DNA of 64,000 bases from Aptenodytes patagonicus (Eukaryota; Chordata; Aves; Sphenisciformes; Spheniscidae). Below, piece after piece: positions 51,951 through 64,000 of the stretch. Numbering within the stretch: position 1 is the stretch's first letter; every line of letters starts with the position of its first letter. The notes under the pieces are model-generated. The model did no database searches, had not been told where the DNA came from, and saw nothing but the letters and a program-made list of their open reading frames with translations. Location of the stretch: assembly GCF_965638725.1 (NCBI RefSeq), contig NC_134975.1:620861-684860 (forward strand), in the 5' to 3' direction. A program made the position numbers and the translations under genes.

Positions 51951-53898
51951 TCTTTTTGGCTTTGTTCCTCTTCTCCTCCTTCAACTTCTTCTTGGAGAGC
52001 TTGGGGCTGCTGGCCTTGCGGTAGAGGTGGTACCCGATGAGCCCCAGCAACGCCGGCACCAGCCCCAGGCACAGCAGCGGCAGCACCTCGTTCACCACCT
52101 TCTGCCAGTAACTGGCCCGGGACAAACCGACCAGCTCCACCTCGAACCGCAGCACCGCGTCGCCTGGGGGGGGGGGGCAGAGCCTGAGTGGGGGCTGCAG
52201 GGGGCTGGCAGGGACCCCACAGGGACCCTGAGGGCTGCGCTCACCTGGGATGGTGGGAGGGGAGCCCCGCTTGCCATAGGCCAGGTGAGGGGGGATGATG
52301 GCTCTCCGCTTCTCCTGCCGCGGCAAGAGACCGTAGGCGCCGGTGCCCCACGGGGCCAGACCCACGCCAAACCGTGGCGGGGACACCGGGGGGGGGGGGG
52401 ACGCTGCCCGCCCCCTCGCCCCGCCACCCGGCTTACCCCACACACATGTCCAGCAGACTCTGCTCCAGGCCTGCGAGGGGAGCGGGGAGAGGGGTGAGCG
52501 GGGCCGGCCGGGGGCACCCCACAGCCCACCCGGCCCGGCCGGATCCCGGTTAACCCCCCCGGCCCCTCACCCTGGCCCCTCGCCTCACCCGGGGATGCCT
52601 GGAGCGGGTCCCGGCTCAGCGAGGTGTCGACGATCCGGCCATCTTCCAGGCTGCCCTGCGGGGACACGGTCATGGTCACCCCCGGGGACACAGAGGCTGT
52701 TCTGCCCCGGGGCCGATCCCACGCGGGTCCCAGCGTTGTCCCACTGCCACTCCGGCCCCAACGCTGCTCCCATTGCCCCCCCCAGGGCCATCCCTGTGCT
52801 GATCCCAGTGCCAGTCCCAGTGCCACCCCCGTGCCAACCCCAGTGCCACCCTGGGGACATCCCCACCCTGCTCCCAGCGCCAGGGCCATCCCGGGGCAAT
52901 CCTCGTGCTGGTCCCGGTGCTGGTCCCGGTGCCAACCCATGCCCGTACCGGGGCCGCCCCCACGCCAGTCCCAGTGCCACCCCCGTGCCGGTCCAGGTGC
53001 CGCCCAGGGCCCATCCCGGGGCTGTCACCACGCCTGTCGCAGTGCCGTCCCCCTGCCCGCTCCCGTGCTGTCCCCGGGCCGGTCCCAGTGCCACCCTGGT
53101 GCCATCTCCATGCCCACCCCAGCGCAATCCCCGCGCCCGCCCGGGTACCACCCCAGCGCCGCCCCGCTGCCACCCCCATGCCCAGCCCGGAGCCGCCCCG
53201 GTGCCGGCCCAGGGCCCCCCCACGCCGGTGCCGGAGCCGCCCCCGCCCGCCCCGCCCGGCGGAGCGCAGTGCTGACGTGTTCCTCCCGCCGCCCGCCCCG
53301 CACCGTGTAGTGGATGTGCACCGTGTCCCCCGGCGCCGACAGCTCCGTGCAACCCTCGGGGGGGGCCACCTGCAACGGGGGGTCACGGGAGGCCGGGACG
53401 GAGCCCCCCCCCGCCTCGGGGTCCACGCACCCCCCGCGCCCACGTGTCCCCCGAGCGCTCCGTGAGCCGGACTCCCCCCCCGGACCCCCCCGTCCTCCCG
53501 GTGCCCCGTGCTCTCCCTCCGCAACCCGGTCCTCCCGGTGCCCCGCGCGTCCCCCGCCCAGGCCGGGCTCCCCGGTGCCCCCCCCCCCCCCCCGCGCCCC
53601 CCAGGCAACAGCGTCCCGCCGGTGCCCCCGTCCCCCGCCGCGCCGCCGGTCCTCCCCCCCCCCCCCGGTCCCAGCTCCCCGTCCAAGGGGGCCGCCGGGA
53701 GTCTCCACTGCCCGGTGCGCCCCGCGCAGCCCCGGTTCCCCCCGCTCCCCCCCCCCCCCCCCCGCTTCTCCCGGGGCTCACGAGCGTCTCCAGCCGCAGC
53801 CCCCGGGCGCCGCTTTCGGTTTCGCTCTCGGCGGCGCGGGCGGGCGGCGGCGGCGGCAGCAGCAGCGCCAGCAGCAGCAGCGCGGCGGGGGGCGGCAT
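51946..53898 (-). CDS. FKBP11: FKBP-type peptidyl-prolyl isomerase FKBP11 (FKBP19)
   Basis: An ER-membrane prolyl isomerase of secretory cells. Six exons: 53782-53898, 53304-53369, 52589-52655, 52437-52470, 52245-52314 and 51946-52163, about 190 aa (201 in human). Order: signal peptide ([14 protein letters not shown]), FKBP domain ([51 protein letters not shown]), a transmembrane helix ([20 protein letters not shown]) and a Lys-rich cytosolic tail ending KRNKAKKK, fit for ER retention. Between DPL and PGLEQ the sequence has QAS where relatives have about ten residues (VIELGxxQVI), an in-frame gap of some 7 residues. One G appears to be missing at the end of exon 4 (run at 52436-52439), since CVG must end in phase 0 before EKRR. 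Confidence 0.92.
52700..53270. repeat. Minisatellite in FKBP11 intron (ccagtgccacccccgtgcc)
   Basis: Most of the intron between exons 52589-52655 and 53304-53369 consists of irregular 20-40 bp units built from ccagtgccaccc, ccgtgccggtcc, cgcccgc and gccgccccg words. Confidence 0.8.
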
Positions 53899-55590
53899 GG
53901 TCGGGCTGGCGGCGGCGGCGGCGGCGGCACCGGGACCGCCCCGCCCGGCCCGGCCCGGCCCCCGGGCGCTCCCCGGGCCCCGCCCCCCGGCCCCGCCCCC
54001 ACCGGCCCCGGGACCCTGCACCGGGACCGGTCCGCGGGACAGGCAACGCGTCGTCGGGGCGGCCGGAGCTGCCCCGAGCCCCGGTGGGGCTGGGGGTGGC
54101 GGGGACACACACGGTCCCCGGGCCCGGCCACCCACTCGGTGCCCGGGGACACGCGTCTGTCCGCGCCCCGGTGCCACCCAGCCCGGGCTGGCACCGGGCG
54201 CCCGTCTCTGCCCGGAGACTGTCCCGGCGGTCCCGGGCTGAACCGGCCGGGGCGGTTCACCCAACCCGGGCGGGGGGTCCGGGCGGGAGGGCTCGTCCCG
54301 GGGCACCGTCTGGGTGCTGCACCCGCTATCCCGGCGCCGTCAGGACTCGGTACCAGCAGGCGGCAGCAAAGCCTGGAGAAACCGGCACCCACCCGGGTCC
54401 AGGATCCCTCCCCGGCACCCACCCGCGTCCAGGACCTTTCTCCGGCACCCACCCGAGCCCAGCATCCTTCCTGAGCACCCACCCGGGTCCAGCATCCTTC
54501 TCCGGCACCCAATGGGTGCAAAGCATCCCCCCTCCTGGCACCCCAGCACCCCTTCCAGCCCCTCCGGCCCTGCGGGACAAGGGAAGCCGAGCCCAGTGAG
54601 GAGCCGCAGTGAGGGGCCCGGGGCTGGGCTGGGGCCCTGAGCCGAGCCGAACCTGCCCCAACGCCCCCATGTCCCTGTGCCTGGGGGGACACCAGCCCCT
54701 GCGGCAGGGGCAGAGCCCAGGGCCGGGGAACACAGGGAGCAGCCCCGGCTCAGGGGGGTCACACTGGCACATGGGGGGCAGCCCGGCTCCCTCGCCCCGT
54801 GCCAGCGGCGATGGCCCTGTTGACGGCGGTGGTGGCCCCGTTGGCGGCGGTGCCGGCGCAGGCCCCGGTGCAGCTCCCGGACGACGGCATCGGCATGTCG
54901 GCCCCACCGGCGCACCCACATACCAGCCCCGGTTGCCGAGAGGTGGGGAAGCCGGGCTGGCGGCTGGGGGCCGGGGCACTAATGGGATTAGGGCTGCCGG
55001 GTCAGCGCCGGGCTGGCCCCCGCCAGACAAAGCCGCCGGCCCGGCCGGTGGGAACGCGCCGGTGCCGGCTCCACGGCTCCCAGCCCACCAGGGAACCCTG
55101 GTCACCCCTGCTCCAGTCCCCCCGCGCAGGAGGAACCCAGGTCCGGGCAGCCAGCACCGCACCCCAGCTCGGTGTCACCAGCATGGGGGGGTCCTGGGGG
55201 CCAACAGCCCCCCAGCCACCAACCCAGAGGGGACATGGGGATGGGGACAGCAGCGCTGGCCCCAAATGGGACTCAGCCGGTCCCCTGGCCCATGGGGGGG
55301 GTGACACCGGGGGGCTGAGCCCCACTCGCGCCCGTCCCGGTGCTGGCACCGTCCCCACGCCCCGGCTGGGATTAGCGCTAATGGGATTTACCATTTCATC
55401 CAATATTCCCCTAAAGATGAGCCTGGGAAGGGGGGGCCCCCCCTCGTCCCCCCGCCAGCCCCCCTTGCCCCGCTAAGCTCTTTCTAATTAAAACCAGCCC
55501 GGGGCTGTCCATCACCGTCCCCCTCCGCAGGACCCCCGCGCCGGGGGGGCTGCGGAAGAAGAGCCGTGGGGCAGCGCTACATAAAACATG
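53899..55590. other. Intergenic DNA between FKBP11 and ARF3
   Basis: The left 150 bases are the FKBP11 CpG promoter (GC boxes such as ccccgccccc, no TATA). The middle holds a 30-bp minisatellite. From 54600 to 55560 the sequence is unique, with no exon. Two similar words, ctaatgggatta (about 54980) and gggattagcgctaatggga (about 55368-55386), are K50-homeodomain-type sites. FKBP11 and ARF3 are both on the minus strand. Confidence 0.5.
54380..54530. repeat. Minisatellite, 30-bp unit, five copies
   Basis: Units of ccggcacccacccgggtcca followed by gcatccttct. Spacing of ggcacccaccc is 30 bases through the first copies. Confidence 0.9.
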
Positions 55591-56414
55591 TTTAATATCC
55601 AAGGGGGGGCCGGGGGTCACCCACCGTCTCAGGCGCGGGGGGGGGTGGGGGTGGGGGGGGCGGGGCGAGTACACACGTCCCCGGACGGGGCAGAGCCGCA
55701 GCGACACGTCACACCAAGCACAGACCGGGGGTATAAATACAGTGCCGGGGGGGGGGTACAGTATGGGGCCGTCCGTCCGTCCGTGAGGGGCAGGGACATA
55801 CAATCACTATGCTGGCATGGGGTTGGGGTGCAGGCGGTCGGGGTGGGGAGGGGCACGGCCGGGGGGACCGCGGGGGTCCTGGCAGCCCCGTGCCTCCCCC
55901 CGTGGGGGGTCGCGCTGCGGGGAGACCTGCCTCGAAGTGACATGGGGGGGGCCAGGGACGTGTGGGACCCCCGGGGGGCACGCGGGGCCGGGAGGGGGTG
56001 CTAGGGGGGATGTGGGGAGGTGTGTATGGTCCCAAATGCCCCCTGCGGCCCCGCTCCCCCCACATTTGGTCCAGAGGAAGGCAAGGGGTGCGGGGACATG
56101 CACAGGGACGGAGTGCCCCGGCATGGCACCCCCCGGGCAGGGCAGCGCCGAGGTGGCCCCCAGCCCCCGTCCCGCTCCCCAGGGCTCTGCCCCCGTCCCC
56201 CGGATACGTTATATAGCTATATTTCCACGCACGCACACACGAGATCCGAGGGGAACCGAGGAGACCCCAAAAAAGGCAAAAAACCCCACAGCAACCGGTG
56301 CCAGAAGAAAGCAAAACCCAACCAGGGCGGGGAGGGGGCGGCCGGGGGGGGCCTGGCACAGCCCCGGGGGGGGCCAGGGGCACGGGGGGGGGCCGGGGCC
56401 GGCGGCTTGCCCGC
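55575..56414 (-). other. ARF3: ARF3 3' UTR with ATTAAA signal
   Basis: Downstream of the ARF3 stop. On the minus strand ATTAAA (55591-55596) in an AT-rich patch is the likely poly(A) signal. The UTR is G/C-rich with poly-G runs, plus an AT-richer patch at 56210-56310. Confidence 0.55.
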
Positions 56415-58674
<2,260 letters not shown>

Positions 58675-58900
58675 CTGGTGCCGGTGCCGGTGCCGGTGGC
58701 GCCCCCCGCCCGCAGCTGACTCTGCACCGCTCCCGCCGCCGGAAGCGGAGGCCCGATCGCGCCGATCTCGCGAGAGCTCCCGGTGTCTCCCCCCCCTCCC
58801 GCTTCCCGCTCCCCCCCCCCCCCCCCGCACCGGGCCCGGGGGCGCGCGCGGGGAGGGGGGGGCGCCGGGCTCGCGAGAGCCGCGAGCCGTTTCCATGGCA
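58675..58900 (-). promoter_or_regulatory. Probable ARF3 promoter and noncoding exon 1
   Basis: A minus-strand donor (CACCAG|GTGCGG) at about 58674 could end a noncoding first exon that joins the acceptor at 57732. Just upstream is a perfect TCTCGCGAGA palindrome (58766-58775), a known core-promoter element of CpG-island genes, and a second tcgcgaga word at about 58871. Confidence 0.5.
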
Positions 58901-61500
58901 GCGGCTGCAGCAGTGCGGGGGGGGCTGCACCGGGGGGGGCGTGATGGGGTGGAGGGGAGCGGGGGGTCCCGGTCCCCCCCCCCCCCGGCATAAGCACTGA
59001 GGGGCAGAGCCCCGTACCGGGGGGGGCATGGCGGGGGGGGGGGGTGCCCTGTGCTTCACGGGGAGGCGGGGACCCCAATAACTGCACGGGGGGCACAGGG
59101 GGCCCCGACAACGGCACGAGGGTCCCGGGGATGCTCCCCCCGCGCAGGGGCCCCGGCCCTGCCCCGGGCCAGGCTGGAGCCCCCCCGCCCCGGCCCGGTG
59201 CGGTACCGGCGGTACCGAGGCCGTCCCGGTGCTCACGGGCTGGGCAGGGGCTTGCAGCGGGCGCGGGGCACCCCCGGCTCCCCCCCCGTCCCTCGATCCG
59301 CCCAGCTGTCCCGCTGTCCGTCCGTCCCGCTGTCCGTCCGTCCCCGCGTCCCTCCCTCCGTCCCTCCGTCCCTCCGTCCCTCCGTCCATCCCGGCTCGGT
59401 GCGGCGGGACGGGACGCGCGGCCCCCCCCGCCCCGGGCAGGTAAGGGCGGCCGCCCCGGGGGCACCGGCAGCACCGGCCGCCCCGACGGCTGCGGGAGCC
59501 GCTCCGCGCCACCGGGCTCCCGCGGACACCCCGGGGCCGGGGGGGGTCCCGAGCATCGCCCCCGCCGGGGCCGCCGTCGAGCTGCGCGGGGGCAGCAGAG
59601 GGGATGGCGGGGGGGAGCGGGAACACCGGGGGGGGGGCTCGGGACAGCGGGGGGCGGCGGGGGACGGGGCGGGGGAGTGGGCAGGGGGTGCGGCGGGGAC
59701 GGGGTGAGCGGAGGGTCCCGGGATGGAGCGGGCGGGGGGGGGGGGGGGGTGTCGTGTTTAGGCCCCGCCGCTGGTGGCACGGCCCCGGGCAGGGCCCTCC
59801 CGGCCGCGCCCCGGGGCCTCCCCGCGGCCGCTGACCTCAGCCCCGGGAGCCCCGACGGGGCGGCGGCCCGAGGGCGCGGACACCGCCTGGCCCGGCCGGG
59901 AACCGGGGCGGGGGGGGGGCGGGAGCCGCCGTCCTGAAGCAGACCCCGGGGCGGCCCCGGGCCCCTCCCGGACCGGGGGAGGGGGTGAGGCGGGGGGTGC
60001 CCGGTGCGAGCCCCCCCCCGCCCCTCCGCCGGCCCGGGCTTTGTCCGTCCTTGAATTGAAATCGTGAGCGGCGGCCCCGGGCCGTGACGGGCGAGCGGGG
60101 CTAATCCGGCCCCGCATGACTGGTCCGGGGAAACCGCCGCGGGGGGATTACCCCCCCCGAGCTCCGCCACAACGGGGGGCTCAGCTCAGCCCAGCCCCCC
60201 CTCCTGCCCGCCCGGCCCCGGGTGGTTCACACTCCCCCCCCCTCCCCGGGCGTGGGACAGGAGAGACAGACCCTCGTCCCCACCGAGACACGTCCCAGCA
60301 CCGGCCCTGCGTCACCGTGCCCTGTCCATGGGCACGCCAGGCCGTGTCGTCCCCCCCCCCCGGGTACCCCCCTGCCCTTCCCTCCATCGCCTCACGTCCT
60401 CCATCCTCCCATCCTTCCCCCTATCCATCCCCCCATCCCTGCATCCCTCCCTCCATCCCTCCCTGCGTCCCTCCCTCCCTCCATCCCTCTCTCCTTCCCT
60501 CCCTCCCTCTCTCCCTCCATCCCTCTCCCCCCGGTCCATCCCTCCCTCCCTCCGACGCTCAGTGCCGGCCCAGGCAGGGCGCCCCGGGGCAAGGGGGGGC
60601 GTGCGGGGCCGTGTCGCACTACACGCCGTGGGCCCCCACGGGCACGTTCGCGGGGGGCCCGGGGTGCAGGGCCCGGTGGTCGGGCCCCGTCCTCAGCCGG
60701 CCCGGCCCGGCCCGGCCCGCTCTGCCCCCGGGACAGCCCGGGACAGCCCGGCCCCGAGCGGCGAGAGGACGCGGCCGCCCCGTCGCGCCGGGCACGGACC
60801 GGTACGGGCGGCGGCCGGGACGGGAGAGGGGTCCTGGGGCTCCGGACCGGCACCGGCGACCGGCACAGCCCCGACGGTCCCGCGCCCCGGGGGTCCGCAC
60901 GTCTCTCACCCTCCCCAAACCCGGGGGTCCCCGGGACGGCGACCCCGGGCTGTCCCGGGACTGTGGTCCCCTGTGCGCCCCGGGCTTGCCCTGGGCTGTC
61001 CCGGGACTCTGCCCCTCCCGTGCGCCCGGGGCTATCCCGGGAGATCCCGTCACTCCACTCCCCCGTGCGCCCCGGGCTGTCCCGGAGGATCCCGGGCTAT
61101 CCCCGGCCCCCGCTCCCTCCGTGCGCCCGGAGCTGTCCCGGGCCGTCCCGGGCTATTCCGGGACCTGCTCCTCCTTGCGCCGGGAGCTGTCCCGGGCCGT
61201 CCCGGGCTCCCCCCGCCGGTGCCGGTGCCGGTAGAGCGTGTGCGCGGGGCGGTGGGGCCGGGCGGGGGGGGGGGGGGGGCGGGGGGCGGCAGCCGGGCCC
61301 CCCCCACACCCCCGGCCGCGCTCTGGGCACGGGGCCGGGGCGCAGCCACCCGCCGGGCTAATCCGGGCCGTGACGGACAGGCCCGGCGCCGCCGCTCCGG
61401 CCGCCCCATAAGAGGTGCCGCGGCTCCGCCGCTCCCCATTGTTAGGGCGAGGACGCGGGGAGGCCCCGCTCGGCGGGACCGGCCCATGGGGACCCTCCGC
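58901..61500. other. ARF3-WNT1 intergenic DNA
   Basis: CpG- and homopolymer-rich. It holds tgtccgtccgtccc/ctccgtccctccgtc repeats (59310-59395) and a pyrimidine tract (60340-60560). Two elements at about 60080-60118 and 61355-61380 share gggctaatccgg and gccgtgacgg. No coding exon is visible on either strand, so WNT10B is not here. Confidence 0.5.
60360..60560. repeat. Polypyrimidine repeat (catccctccctc)n
   Basis: About 200 bases of catccctccctc, ccatccc and gtccctccctc words with almost no purines except single A or G. Imperfect tetra- to dodecamer repeats. Confidence 0.85.
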
Positions 61501-62026
61501 GCCGCCCCTATAAGAGGGAAGGGGCTGGAAGATGCTCCCGGGTGCTGAGCGCTGCGCACCCGCCGCGCCGAGCCGAGTCCAGCCGCGCCGCCTCCCTGGG
61601 GAGCCGCCGGGTACCGCGCACGGACAGCCGAGCACCGGCACCGGGCACCGGGCACCGAGCACCGGCACCGGGTACCGCGCACGGACCGCCGAGCACCGGC
61701 ACCGGCCGCCGGGCACCGCGCACGGACCGCCCGACGCCGCGCTCCGGGGACCGGGCAGGGAGCGCCGGGCACCGCACTCCCGACGCCGCGTCCCGGGCAC
61801 CGGGCACCGGCTGCAGCCCGGTGCCGGCGTCGGTGCCGGCCCGCCCGCCCGGCGCTCCCCGCGTCCCCCCGCGGCCGCCCTCATCGGAGCCGCCCGCCCT
61901 GCCCGCGCCCCGCGCGTCCGGAAACACGCGTGGATGTAGCGGCCGGGCCGGGGGCTCCGCGGCACCATAAATACCCCGGCGGCCGCTCGCCCGCGCACTC
62001 TGCCGGGGCCTCCCGGTGCCGGAGCC
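61501..62026 (+). promoter_or_regulatory. WNT1 promoter and 5' UTR
   Basis: Two TATA-like elements precede the WNT1 start: ctataag (61508-61514) and cataaata (61966-61973). The second would give a 5' UTR of only about 30 bases, the first one of almost 500. A minisatellite of caccggcaccgggtaccgcg units lies between them (61620-61740). A similar ccataagagg word lies further upstream at about 61405. Confidence 0.5.
61620..61745. repeat. Short minisatellite before WNT1 (gcaccggcaccgggtaccgc)
   Basis: Three imperfect units of about 34-40 bases built from gagcaccggcaccgg, gcaccgcgcacggaccgcc. The array lies between the two candidate TATA boxes. Confidence 0.75.
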
Positions 62027-63918
<1,892 letters not shown>

Positions 63919-64000
63919 GCCCCCGGGGACCACCCTGCCCAGCCCCGGAGGGGGTCTGCGCCACCCCCCATGACGGGTGCCCGGCTGGATTGAAGGCGCC
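63919..64000 (+). other. WNT1: Start of WNT1 3' UTR
   Basis: Sequence after the WNT1 stop codon, cut by the window end. No poly(A) signal is present. Confidence 0.8.

Overview
This is vertebrate nuclear DNA, most likely from a bird. Ten protein-coding genes are recognisable from spliced exons and lie in the order KANSL2(-, 3' part outside), CCNT1(-), ADCY6(-), CACNB3(+), DDX23(-), RND1(-), CCDC65(+), FKBP11(-), ARF3(-), WNT1(+). This is the known order of human 12q13.12, with WNT10B missing between ARF3 and WNT1. Very short introns, very high GC, long G/C homopolymers and many intronic minisatellites suggest an avian microchromosome (inference).

Layout. 1-17.4 kb: KANSL2 and most of CCNT1, with moderate-GC introns of ordinary texture and possible traces of ancient MIR-like SINEs. 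A sharp change to extreme GC occurs inside CCNT1 between exons 2 and 3 (about 17.35-17.55 kb). 17.5-31 kb: CCNT1 promoter, then ADCY6 (21 coding exons, introns full of tandem repeats) and its CpG promoter. 31-33 kb: CA-rich tract and intergenic DNA. 33-40 kb: CACNB3 with two alternative starts. 40-45.5 kb: DDX23, tail-to-tail with CACNB3. 46-49 kb: RND1, sharing a divergent promoter with CCDC65 (49.4-51.6 kb). 51.9-53.9 kb: FKBP11, tail-to-tail with CCDC65. 55.6-58.8 kb: ARF3. 58.8-64 kb: CpG-rich DNA, then WNT1.

The genes do not form one pathway. They cover chromatin and transcription (KANSL2, CCNT1), cAMP and calcium signalling (ADCY6, CACNB3), splicing (DDX23), small GTPases (RND1, ARF3), cilia (CCDC65), ER folding (FKBP11) and morphogen signalling (WNT1). 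Summing exon lengths checks the models: CCNT1 743 aa, ADCY6 1156, CACNB3 475 (or 506 with the upstream start), DDX23 820, RND1 232, ARF3 181, WNT1 369. These totals close only after allowing for about ten single-base length differences, nearly all in homopolymers, which look like consensus errors in the assembly. Exon limits were read by eye and may be off by one or two bases. I found no novel multi-gene system. The best leads are the missing WNT10B, an upstream CACNB3 start carrying the N-terminal exon typical of its paralogues, a gap in the FKBP11 catalytic domain, and several GC-AG introns.
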